Assembly: GCF_011927725.1 (NCBI RefSeq)
Contig: NZ_JAATJC010000001.1
Span: 2,487,001-2,551,000, forward strand
Origin: Sphingomonas kaistensis
GTDB lineage: Bacteria; Pseudomonadota; Alphaproteobacteria; Sphingomonadales; Sphingomonadaceae
Direction: 5' to 3'
DNA: 64,000 nt
Shown here: in pieces, positions 25,801 through 33,055 of the stretch
Position numbering within the stretch: position 1 is the stretch's first letter
Layout: each line of letters opens with the position of its first letter
Notes under the pieces: model-generated
The model's input: the letters and a program-made list of their open reading frames with translations, nothing else
Told to the model about the DNA's origin: nothing
Databases searched by the model: none
Position numbers and translations under genes: made by a program

Positions 25801-26007
25801 GGGGGTCGGCGTGGTGGCGCCTTCCTGCTGCGTGGTGACGTCGGCATTCTCGGGCTGCGTCTCGCCGGCGGCGGCTTGTTCCTCGACCGGATCCTGGGGT
25901 GGCGTCGGCGCAGTTTGCGCCGCGGCGATCGAGCTGAACCCGAAGGTGGCCCCCGCAAGCAGCAATGACCGCAGGCTGAGTGCCGTAAAACGCTTCGAGT
26001 TTGTCAT
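22813..26007 (-). CDS. large TonB-dependent receptor linked to sulfotransferases
   Basis: This 1064-residue outer-membrane receptor has a signal peptide (about 1-30, ending SSIAAAQ), a Pro/Glu/Thr-rich linker, a TonB-box-like GEIVVTGSRIRRDEF, a plug domain (about 70-200) and a long barrel. The motifs LDLRGLGPNRTLVLLNGRR and VYGSDAVAGVVNLLTKR are typical of the large sphingomonad and xanthomonad receptors for carbohydrates, peptides or other nutrients. The substrate cannot be named. Two sulfotransferase genes follow on the same strand. A weak AAAGGG site precedes the ATG. Confidence 0.92.
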   Translation of the reverse strand: MTNSKRFTALSLRSLLLAGATFGFSSIAAAQTAPTPPQDPVEEQAAAGETQPENADVTTQQEGATTPTPDDGEIVVTGSRIRRDEFTSSDPIQIINTELAAKEGKTDLATTLQSSPIAAGSTQITSALSSNFVTNGGPGSQLLDLRGLGPNRTLVLLNGRRAGPAGTRGGVSSFDLNVLPQSLVQSVEILKTGASSVYGSDAVAGVVNLLTKRDSDGLQLDFNASPTEESGGEQYRVSALWGKDFGRAYITVAGDYFKQNELARGQRDFLGCPEAYTFRTDGSRADLIDPRDGKYKCEDLRWGHVWTYNLIDNLYLDGPGGPNTGPNTSLAGGTVLIQYQYPGENLGIPAFGAPAYEGDIRTPAGWFPTGYDTRSLAVQNSYHPFVLEQTIVPKTERMTGYLAAGVDITDSIELFTEFLANRRKTYQNGWRQFWNFGYTGDLYGTGTPATIWADGWEGVNFLSPTGITNLSDNSQTVDYYRGVGGLKGELGFLSGWRFDSYVQYSRSNGKYRSQQILQDVYDSGYFQTASCVGTILPVSKKQCIDLPWTDPFFLRGELTPQQADFLTDWETGKTRYDQLNGEFSLSGTLIKLPYGDLGMALGASARRDKIVDTPGEITQAGNAWGASTSGITAGQSITKEAFGEINVPILRNLPFARDLTLNAAARVTSVTAKRRSDGVEDSDNGNWTYKLGGNYAPTNWLRFRATYGTSYRAPALFEQFLANETSFINVGRLDPCTNYDANFIAGNITQRVRDNCASQGIPGNFSGGAITATVRSQGGLGLLEAETSKAKTASVILTPRFGGFLSETRFNFAVDYFSIEVNGQISQLGAGNIVSGCYNSDTFPTDPLCSLFTRFGPGTQQYIISTVDNKYINIASQRTSGFDFTTSIRQDLGRMGTLSFLGQATLVRKQVFDLFEGTGRNTAGDVGSPKFVGDLNLSWSSRDSGWSLFYGIDLIGKSSSEGLFGRLNPSSAASGCITNDLRGTYCPKLTTPAVLYHAASVTKEIEGFDLTLGVSNLFNTRPPRISVLNGGSIGTLGQAPAVSQYDWLGRRFFVNVSARLGRKR

Positions 26008-26223
26008 GTGAAATCTGCCCTTTCCAGACGCTCGGACTCAGCCTTCAGTGCTGGAGCAGCAGGCACGGCCTTTGCAAGGTTAAGCCGCGGTTCAGGGGCA
26101 AACTAACCGCAACCTGTCGCCTTTATGTCACGGCGAGGCGGCGTCTGACGTGGCTTCCAGTCACCGGTGGTTCACCCGGACGGGCGGACACCGGCGTCCT
26201 TGATGGCTCGTGGAGCGAGGACG

Positions 26224-27711
26224 ATGCGCGACCTGCTGTTTGCCCAGAACCGGTTCGGCCTGGGACCGCGCGGCGGCCAGCCGGCGGAAACCGGCGATGG
26301 CCGCGAATGGGTCGAGGCACAGCTCGGGCAACGGCTCGCCGGGCTGGACGATGTGCCGACCCGCTCGGAAGCGGCGGAGGCGCTGATCGCCTATCGCGAG
26401 GAACGGCGCGATGCGCGGCAGAACCGGATGGACATGCCTGCGGCGATGCCGGCTGGCGGCACGATGGCGTCGCTCGCCCCGGCGAGCATGATGGCGCCCG
26501 CGCCCGCAGCCAACCCCGCCGGAGCCGCCCGCCGCGCTGCGCGTCCGCCCGAACTGGCCGCTGCCCGCAGAGATCAGCGCGAACTCTATCTGCGCGCGGT
26601 CGATGCGCGGGTCGGCGCGGCGCTTACCACCCCCACCCCGTTCCTCGAGCGGATGGCGCATTTCTGGGCCAATCATTTCGCCGTTGGCGCGACCAAGATG
26701 ACCACGGTCGGTTATGCCGGGCTGCTCGAGCTCGAAGCGATCCGTCCCAACCTGACGGGAAGCTTTGCCGACCTGCTATTCGCCGTTGAACGGCATCCCG
26801 CGATGCTGCTCTACCTCGACCAGGCGCAATCGGTCGGGCCCAACAGCCTTGCCGGCGAACGCGCCGGTTTGCGCGGCCGCGACGTCGGGCTCAACGAGAA
26901 TCTAGCGCGCGAAATCCTGGAGCTGCATACGCTTGGCGTGCGTACCGGCTACAGCCAGTCCGACGTGACCGAATTCGCCAGGGCGCTGACCGGCTGGACG
27001 GTGGCCGGGATCGGGCGCGGCCCGATGCAGCGTCGGCTTTCCGGCCAGAGCGGGGACTTCACCTTCGCCGAAGCGCTGCACGAGCCCGGCGCCCGGACCA
27101 TATTGAGCAAGCGCTATGGCGAGGACGGCGAGGGACAGGCGCGCGCGGTGCTGCGCGACCTTGCGGTCCATCCGGCGACCGCCCGGCACGTCGCGACCAA
27201 GCTTGCCCGCCATTTCATCGCCGACGATCCCCCGCCTGCGGCGGTGGCGCGGGTCGAGCGGGCGTTCCTGACCAGCCGGGGCGATCTGCCGACGGTCTAC
27301 CGCGCGCTGATCGAAGCGCCCGAGGCGTGGCAGGCCGACCGGCCCAAGTTTCGCAACCCGTGGGAATGGACCATCGCCAGCCTGCGCGCCCTCGACCTGC
27401 CCGCGCCGCCCGCCCAGCGCGCCGTCGGACTGCTTCAGGAGCTGGGCATGCCGGTGTGGCGGCCGGCGTCGCCGGCGGGCTTCGACGATATCGCCGCCAG
27501 CTGGGCAGGCCCCGATGCGCTCGTCCGCCGGGTCGAGGCGGCCGGGCGTTTCGCCACCGCCGCGGGCCAGGGCGTCGATGCCCGAGCGCTTGCCCCGGGG
27601 GTGCTGGGCGCACGCCTCAGCAACGCCACCGCCACCGCGATCAGCCGCGCCGAAAGCCCGGCCACCGGCCTCGCGCTGCTGCTGGTCTCGCCCGAATTCC
27701 TCAGGAGGTAA
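26224..27711 (+). CDS. DUF1800 family protein
   Basis: This 495-residue protein belongs to DUF1800, of unknown function. The ATG at 26224 has a GGAGCGAGG site; in-frame ATGs at 26167 and 26203 have none. Recognisable family stretches are LLFAQNRFGLGPR at the N-terminus, MAHFWANHFAVG, NENLAREILELHTLGV and the C-terminal LLLVSPEFLRR. No obvious signal peptide is present with this start. An AGGAGG site at its very end serves the next gene, a DUF1501 protein. The DUF1800-DUF1501 pair is widely conserved, suggesting that the two products act together. Confidence 0.9.
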   Translation: MRDLLFAQNRFGLGPRGGQPAETGDGREWVEAQLGQRLAGLDDVPTRSEAAEALIAYREERRDARQNRMDMPAAMPAGGTMASLAPASMMAPAPAANPAGAARRAARPPELAAARRDQRELYLRAVDARVGAALTTPTPFLERMAHFWANHFAVGATKMTTVGYAGLLELEAIRPNLTGSFADLLFAVERHPAMLLYLDQAQSVGPNSLAGERAGLRGRDVGLNENLAREILELHTLGVRTGYSQSDVTEFARALTGWTVAGIGRGPMQRRLSGQSGDFTFAEALHEPGARTILSKRYGEDGEGQARAVLRDLAVHPATARHVATKLARHFIADDPPPAAVARVERAFLTSRGDLPTVYRALIEAPEAWQADRPKFRNPWEWTIASLRALDLPAPPAQRAVGLLQELGMPVWRPASPAGFDDIAASWAGPDALVRRVEAAGRFATAAGQGVDARALAPGVLGARLSNATATAISRAESPATGLALLLVSPEFLRR

Positions 27712-27713
27712 TC

Positions 27714-28856
27714 ATGGATCGCCGGAGCTTCCTCGCCACCGGTGCGAGCGGGATCGCCGCCGTCACCTTCGCTCCGCACCTGGCCTTTGCCGCGGCTGCG
27801 ACCGATCGCCGGTTCCTGTTCGTGATCCAGCGCGGCGCCGCCGATGGCCTGGCAATCCTTGCCCCGACGGGGGATCCGGGTTTCGCCGGGCTGCGTCCGC
27901 AACTGGGCGCCGAGGCCGCCAACGGGACGAAGCTCGACGCCATGTTCACGCTCCACCCCGCGCTCAAGCAGGTCGCGGCGATGACCGCGGCCAAGCAGGC
28001 GTTGCTGGTCCACGCGGTCGCCTCCCCCTATCGCGACCGATCGCACTTCGACGGACAGAATGTGCTGGAGACGGGCGGCGCCCTGCCCTACCGGATGCGG
28101 GACGGCTGGATGAACCGGCTGGTCCGGACCATGCCCGACAATCCGCAGGCGATTGCCTTTGCACCGACCGTTCCGCCCGCGCTGCGCGGTTCGGCGCGGG
28201 TCGCCTCCTACGCCCCGTCCAACCTCCCGGCGGCGGGCGAGGACCTGATGATCCGGGTCGGCGACCTTTACGCCAATGACGCGCAGCTTGGGCCCTTGTG
28301 GAACGAGGCACTGCAGGCGCGGACCAAGGCCGGCGATCTCGCCACCGGCAGAGGCGCCGTCGCTGCCGGTGCGCTTGCAGCGCGGATGATGAAGGGTCCC
28401 GGCGGGGCGCGGATCGGGATGGTGGAGACTGACGGGTGGGACACCCACACCGCGCAGCGGGGCCGCCTCAATGCGCAACTCACCGGGCTCGACGCGGTGC
28501 TCGCCGCCTTTCGCGACGGGCTTGGCGAGGATTGGAACAACACCCTGGTGCTGGTCGCCACCGAGTTCGGCCGCACCGCGCGCGAGAACGGGACGGGCGG
28601 GACCGACCACGGCACCGGCTCCACCGCCTTCCTGCTGGGCGGCGCGGTTGCTGGCGGCAAGGTCGTCGCCGACTGGCCGGGCCTGGCCCCGACCGCCCTC
28701 TACGAGGCGCGCGACCTCAAGCCGACGATCAACCTCGACGCGCTCATCGCGACGGCGCTCGGCCAGCATTTTGGCCAGGATCCCGCGCGCATGGCGCAGA
28801 TGCTGTTCCCCGATACCGGTTCGGCGCCCTTGCGGCAGAAGCTGGTCCTCAGCTGA
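27714..28856 (+). CDS. DUF1501 family protein with a Tat-type leader
   Basis: This 380-residue partner of the DUF1800 protein starts two bases after its stop, with a perfect AGGAGG ribosome-binding site at 27703-27708. The N-terminus DRRSFLATGASGIAAVTF is a twin-arginine-type signal, so the protein is probably exported folded. The family has a sulfatase/alkaline-phosphatase-like fold; seen here are RGAADGLAILAP, NVLETGG, the GWDTHTAQ motif and VATEFGRTARENGTGGTDHG. These Asp/His clusters could bind metal. Activity and substrate are unknown. Confidence 0.9.
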   Translation: MDRRSFLATGASGIAAVTFAPHLAFAAAATDRRFLFVIQRGAADGLAILAPTGDPGFAGLRPQLGAEAANGTKLDAMFTLHPALKQVAAMTAAKQALLVHAVASPYRDRSHFDGQNVLETGGALPYRMRDGWMNRLVRTMPDNPQAIAFAPTVPPALRGSARVASYAPSNLPAAGEDLMIRVGDLYANDAQLGPLWNEALQARTKAGDLATGRGAVAAGALAARMMKGPGGARIGMVETDGWDTHTAQRGRLNAQLTGLDAVLAAFRDGLGEDWNNTLVLVATEFGRTARENGTGGTDHGTGSTAFLLGGAVAGGKVVADWPGLAPTALYEARDLKPTINLDALIATALGQHFGQDPARMAQMLFPDTGSAPLRQKLVLS

Positions 28857-28863
28857 GCGGCGC

Positions 28864-29727
28864 TTACCGGCCCATGGTCCGGTGGAGGAAAGCGGCGCTA
28901 TCCGCGAGGGCGGGGGTGGTCGTGCGGAACGGGCGTGACAGGGACTTGGCGAGGTCGACATGGCTCTTACTCGGGTAGATCTTCAGCTCCACCGGCACGC
29001 CAGCTTGCTCGAGTTTCCCGGCCAGCGCCTGGCTGTTGCGCGGATTGACGATGCGGTCGTCGCTCCCGGTCGCGAGCAGCATCGGCGGGGCCGAGCGGGT
29101 GACGAAATTGATCGGCTGCGTTTCGGCGGGCCGGGGCCAAGCGCCCAGCGCATCGCGGCCACGCTGCTCGGTGAAGGGCAGGAAATCATAAGGTCCTGAC
29201 AGCAGCGCTGCCGCCTTGATCGTTCCTGCGGGAACCCCCGCTTCGCGAAGATAATGGCCGTCGAGCGCGAGCATCGCTCCGTTGTAGGCACCCGCAGAAT
29301 GGCCGGCGAGCGCAATCCGGTCGGGATCGCCGCCGTAGCGCGCGATATTGTCGCGGGTCCATTTCACCGCGCGAGCGCCATCTTCGAGGAAGGCCGGGAA
29401 GCGCACCGCCGGCACGAGGCGATAATCAGGGACGACGGTGACGAACCCCTGCCCCGCATAGCCCGACCCTGCAAAGGCATAGCCGCCGCGCGATCCGTCG
29501 ACCCAGCCGCCGCCATAGAGAAAGACGACCACCGGCAGCTTGCGCGCACTCGGGCGCGGCGACCAGACGTCGAGCTTAAGGCCCTGCGCAGGCGCGAAGA
29601 CGATCCCTTCGGCCACCCGCCGCGCGCCATTGTCCCCGGGCACGAGGCCATTGACCGAGCTCAACAGGCTGGGCGGCGAGCAGGCGGCCAGCGCCAGGCA
29701 CAAGGCCGATAGAATGCTTATTTTCAT
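28864..29727 (-). CDS. lipoprotein alpha/beta hydrolase (esterase/lipase type)
   Basis: This is a secreted esterase of the BD-FAE/Hsl-like alpha/beta-hydrolase group. The ATG at 29727 gives 287 residues with a lipoprotein signal (MKISILSALCLALAAC, acylated Cys16). Upstream in-frame codons extend into the divergent promoter region and were dropped. The oxyanion motif appears as FLYGGGWVDGS in place of HGGG, the nucleophile elbow is GHSAGAYNG, and the Asp/His part is ATGSDDRIV...YPSKSHVDL. It is convergent with the DUF1501 gene and divergent from the S9 peptidase gene. The natural ester is unknown. Confidence 0.87.
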   Translation of the reverse strand: MKISILSALCLALAACSPPSLLSSVNGLVPGDNGARRVAEGIVFAPAQGLKLDVWSPRPSARKLPVVVFLYGGGWVDGSRGGYAFAGSGYAGQGFVTVVPDYRLVPAVRFPAFLEDGARAVKWTRDNIARYGGDPDRIALAGHSAGAYNGAMLALDGHYLREAGVPAGTIKAAALLSGPYDFLPFTEQRGRDALGAWPRPAETQPINFVTRSAPPMLLATGSDDRIVNPRNSQALAGKLEQAGVPVELKIYPSKSHVDLAKSLSRPFRTTTPALADSAAFLHRTMGR

Positions 29728-29824
29728 GGGTGAGTAACGGTGACGGGGGGCAAGCGGACGCATTGCGGTCCCTCGACTCGCCATTCCGCACCTGTCAGTC
29801 TTTCCCAAACTCCGGGGGGCAACG

Positions 29825-31768
29825 ATGCGGGCAATTCTTCTTTCCTTGATGCTGGCCGGCGCTGCGCCAGCCGCAGTGTCGGCGCAGACCTATCGCCCCG
29901 AGGATGTGGTGAAGGCCGAACCGGTATCCCTTGCCTCCGCGCAGGACGGCAAGCCGGACATTGCCCGCTTCCTGCTGGTGCGCAGCCCGCGCGACGCGGT
30001 CCTGTCCGCCGACGGGTCGCGTGTCGCGTGGATCAGCGACGTCACCGGATCACCTCAGATCTGGACCATGCCGGTCAGCGGCGGTTTTCCCGATCAGCTT
30101 ACCTACGGGTCGGGGGTCGACTGGCTGGAGCCCGGACCCGCGGGCCAATGGCTCTATGGGGCCGACACCGACGGTGACGAGCGCGTGGGCATGCACCTGC
30201 TTTCGGCCAACGGAACGGCCGAACGCACGATCGTGGAAAAGTCCCCGGCCTTTCGCACCTTCGGCACCTGGAGCCGCGATGGCCGCCGGATCGCTTATTC
30301 CTCGACGGAGCGGAACGGCACCGACTTCGACATCTACGTGACCGACGTCGCGACCGGACGAAGCCGGCGGGTCTATGAGGCTCGCGGCGGCTTCTACGCC
30401 GTCGCCTGGCAACCGGGCGGCGACCTCCTGGCGGTCAGCGAGACGCGCGGCGGTGGTAACGACCTGCACTTGCTGAACGTCGCCAGCGGCACGCTTACTC
30501 CCGTATTCCGTCCGAAGGACATCGCCGAGTTCAGCTCGGTCGAATGGGCCCCCAACGGGCAGGGCTTCTACCTGTCGACCAACCAGTCGTCGGACCATCA
30601 CGAGATCGCCTATTACGACCTCGCCACCAGGAAGCTGCGTACCGTGGCGCGTCCGGGGTTCGACATCGGTCAGGTCGCGCTGAGCCCGGACGGTCGCTAT
30701 CTCGTCTGGACCACGATCGAGACGGGGTTCAGCCGGCTCCACGCCCGCGACCTTTCCACCGGGAACGATCTGACCGTGCCGGGCCTGCCGTCAGGCACGC
30801 TGGGGGTCCGCTTCGCCGCCGACCGCCCAGTGCTGCTGATTTCCGCCAACAGCCCCACCACGGCGGGCCAGGTGATGGCCTGGGATCTCGCCGGGGCGGG
30901 CCTTCGGACGCTGGTGCCGACCGATGCTCCGGGCCTCGACCTGTCGAAGATGGTCACGCCCGAAGCGGTCCGGTTCGCGGCCCGCGACGGGGCCCCGCTG
31001 ACCGGCCTTCTGTACATGCCGGCTGCGTCCGCTGCAGGGAGCAAGCCACCTGTCTTCATGCGCATCCATGGCGGTCCGAGCGCCTATGCGACCCCGGGCT
31101 TCGCCGCCGATGTGCAATATTACGTATCGCGCGGGATTGCGGTGCTGGACTTCAATTACCGTGGCTCGACCGGGCAGGGTAAGGCCTTCGAGGCCCTCAA
31201 CGACCGCCAGAAGAAAGCCGACGAGGTCGGGGACCTGGCCGACGCCGTGCGCTGGCTGAAGGCCTCGGGCAAGGTCGACGGGAGCCGCATGGCCGTCGGG
31301 GGCGGATCCTACGGTGGGTACCTTACCAACCAGGCGCTCGGCACTTATCCGGACATGTTCGTGGCCGGCGTCTCGATCGTCGGCGTGTCCGACTGGGTAT
31401 CTGCGCTGGAAGGGGCAAGCCCGGCCCTCAAGGCCTCCGACAAGCTGGAGTTTGGCGACATCGCCGATCCCAAGGTACGCGCCTTCTTCGCTAGCCTGTC
31501 GCCCATCAACAATGTCGCCAAGATCAAGACGCCGATGCTGGTGATGCATGGCGCCAACGACCCGCGGGACCCGGTTACGGAAAGCGATCGGCTTGTTCAG
31601 GGCATCCGGGCCAATGGCAGCCAGGTCATCTACCTGCGCTTTCCGGACGAGGGCCACGGCATTTCGCGATTGGCCAACCGGGTCCATGGCTATCGTCGGA
31701 TCGCGAGATTCCTCGAGGAGCGCTTCGGCCTGACGTCCAGCGCCGGACAGCAGGCAGCGACGCCCTGA
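29825..31768 (+). CDS. S9 family (prolyl-oligopeptidase type) serine peptidase
   Basis: This exported 647-residue peptidase has a signal peptide (about 1-21, ending AAVSA). An N-terminal beta-propeller-like region (about 40-370) carries WD/PD40-type repeats such as SRDGRRIAYSST and SPDGRYLVWTT. The C-terminal alpha/beta-hydrolase domain has Ser495 in GGSYGGYL, Asp579 in HGANDPRDPV and His611 in DEGHGIS, so the triad is complete. A GGGGGG site precedes the ATG. It likely trims short peptides in the periplasm, a common trait of sphingomonads. It stands alone, divergent from the esterase gene. Confidence 0.93.
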   Translation: MRAILLSLMLAGAAPAAVSAQTYRPEDVVKAEPVSLASAQDGKPDIARFLLVRSPRDAVLSADGSRVAWISDVTGSPQIWTMPVSGGFPDQLTYGSGVDWLEPGPAGQWLYGADTDGDERVGMHLLSANGTAERTIVEKSPAFRTFGTWSRDGRRIAYSSTERNGTDFDIYVTDVATGRSRRVYEARGGFYAVAWQPGGDLLAVSETRGGGNDLHLLNVASGTLTPVFRPKDIAEFSSVEWAPNGQGFYLSTNQSSDHHEIAYYDLATRKLRTVARPGFDIGQVALSPDGRYLVWTTIETGFSRLHARDLSTGNDLTVPGLPSGTLGVRFAADRPVLLISANSPTTAGQVMAWDLAGAGLRTLVPTDAPGLDLSKMVTPEAVRFAARDGAPLTGLLYMPAASAAGSKPPVFMRIHGGPSAYATPGFAADVQYYVSRGIAVLDFNYRGSTGQGKAFEALNDRQKKADEVGDLADAVRWLKASGKVDGSRMAVGGGSYGGYLTNQALGTYPDMFVAGVSIVGVSDWVSALEGASPALKASDKLEFGDIADPKVRAFFASLSPINNVAKIKTPMLVMHGANDPRDPVTESDRLVQGIRANGSQVIYLRFPDEGHGISRLANRVHGYRRIARFLEERFGLTSSAGQQAATP

Positions 31769-31782
31769 CCGGCAGGCGAGCG

Positions 31783-32526
31783 TCAGGCCATCTGCGCCGT
31801 GGTGCGGGCCAGTAGGTCCAGGATATCGCGTTCGACCTGAGCGTCCAGGCGCGCGACGGGAACGGCAACGCTGAATGCACCGACGACGACCCCGTCGATC
31901 GAGGCGGCACGCCCGAAGCCCTGAATGCCCAGGGTATGTTCCTGGCTGGTCCGGGCAAAGCCGCTTGCCCGGATGTCGTCGATTTCCCGCCGCAAGCTCG
32001 CCTGGTCCACCATCGTCATCGGGGTGAAGCGCTCCCGCTTGGTTTCGCGAAAATAGCGGTCGAGCTCGTCGTCCTCCATGGCCGCAAGCAGGGCCTTGCC
32101 GGCGGAAAAGGCGTGGAGCGGCGCCCTCGCCCCCTTCTGAACGGCGTAACGCAGGGCATGCTCGCTGGATTCGGTAACCAGCGCCTCTACGTCCCAGTCC
32201 CGCCTGACGAAGAACGAGCTGGTTTCGTTCAGCTCGACCCGCATGGTCCGCACCAGCGGCGCGACGGCCAGCGAAAGCGCGAGTTCGGGCGAGCGCGCCT
32301 GGAGCCTGCTGAGACCCTCGCCGGCGCGATAGTGCCGTCCTTCACGGCTCAAATAGTCGCGATCGACCAAGGTGGTGAGCAGGTAGGACAGGCTGCTAAC
32401 CGGTATGCCCAGCGCCTCGGCGAGTTCCTGCGCGACCAGGGGCCGCCCCCGCGACACGACATATTCCAGGATGTCGAGCGTGCGGGTCGCGGATTTGACC
32501 GACGCGGAACCGCCCTCCCTACTCAT
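31783..32526 (-). CDS. IclR family transcriptional regulator
   Basis: This 247-residue regulator has an N-terminal winged helix-turn-helix (about 8-65, VKSATRTLDILEYVVSRGRPL) and a C-terminal IclR effector domain (about 85-245, with HAFSAGKALLAAM and GFARTSQEHTLGIQGFG). IclR proteins frequently control aromatic catabolic operons. This one is downstream of, and on the same strand as, the catabolic genes at 32563-41876, separated by 36 bases. It may therefore be the operon's last gene and regulate the divergent promoter at 41877-42040. That target is inferred from position. Confidence 0.92.
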   Translation of the reverse strand: MSREGGSASVKSATRTLDILEYVVSRGRPLVAQELAEALGIPVSSLSYLLTTLVDRDYLSREGRHYRAGEGLSRLQARSPELALSLAVAPLVRTMRVELNETSSFFVRRDWDVEALVTESSEHALRYAVQKGARAPLHAFSAGKALLAAMEDDELDRYFRETKRERFTPMTMVDQASLRREIDDIRASGFARTSQEHTLGIQGFGRAASIDGVVVGAFSVAVPVARLDAQVERDILDLLARTTAQMA

Positions 32527-32562
32527 TCAACCGCAAGCTCCCCTGCCCTGCCGCCGCCTCGT

Positions 32563-32967
32563 TCATGGACCGAATAGCAGCGAGCCGCGCCGTTCCGCAA
32601 AGCGCCAGCCTTCTTCGGTCAGCACGAAGCGGTCGCGGTAGGAACCGACCAGCGGCTGGGGCGCGCCGGTGAACAGAAGCATCGCACTCTCGCCGGTGGC
32701 AAGGGTCTCGCTCGCGACGTCGATGACGACGTTCGCACAGACGTGCCGGGTCGTCCGCGCCGGTCGTGCCCGAAGCGAGGCGAGGATCACGTCGCGCCCC
32801 GTCAGCGGCTCGTCGGGAGCGGTCGGGCGAAACATCACACCATCGGCCGCATAGAGCCCGGCCACCGCCTGCCAGTCGCCCGCATCGTTCGCATTGGCGT
32901 AGACATGCACGAGGCGGGCGCACTGGCGTTCGATCTCCGCCCGCGCGGCGTCAGACAGTGTGGTCAT
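32563..32967 (-). CDS. nuclear transport factor 2 / SnoaL-like protein
   Basis: This 134-residue single-domain protein has the cone-shaped NTF2/SnoaL-like fold pattern. It starts with a helix (DAARAEIERQCARLVHVYAN), followed by NDAGDWQAVAGLYAADGVMFRP and beta segments ending EEGWRFAERRGSLLFG. Members include small isomerases, dehydratases and beta-subunits of ring-hydroxylating dioxygenases, so the exact role is open. It sits between the catabolic TonB receptor gene and the IclR gene and probably belongs to the same pathway. Confidence 0.8.
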   Translation of the reverse strand: MTTLSDAARAEIERQCARLVHVYANANDAGDWQAVAGLYAADGVMFRPTAPDEPLTGRDVILASLRARPARTTRHVCANVVIDVASETLATGESAMLLFTGAPQPLVGSYRDRFVLTEEGWRFAERRGSLLFGP

Positions 32968-33000
32968 GCCGGGTCCATTACCATCTGCCGGGGTGCTGTC

Positions 33001-33023
33001 GGGCCGGACTTGCGATCCGGCCC
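33001..33023 (-). other. GC-rich hairpin between the catabolic TonB receptor gene and the SnoaL-like gene
   Basis: The arms gggccgga and tccggccc pair perfectly around a 7-base loop (cttgcga), 33 bases beyond the receptor stop. No T-run follows on the minus strand. The hairpin could cap the receptor mRNA or reduce read-through into the SnoaL and IclR genes. Confidence 0.5.
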
Positions 33024-33055
33024 CGCGGCAAGCGTCATCGTCGTCCTGCCCCTCT

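Noticed and set aside
31763-31792. Terminator between the S9 peptidase and IclR genes
   Set aside because: Only short complementary segments (6 bases) with a long loop and no T-run; too weak to call.
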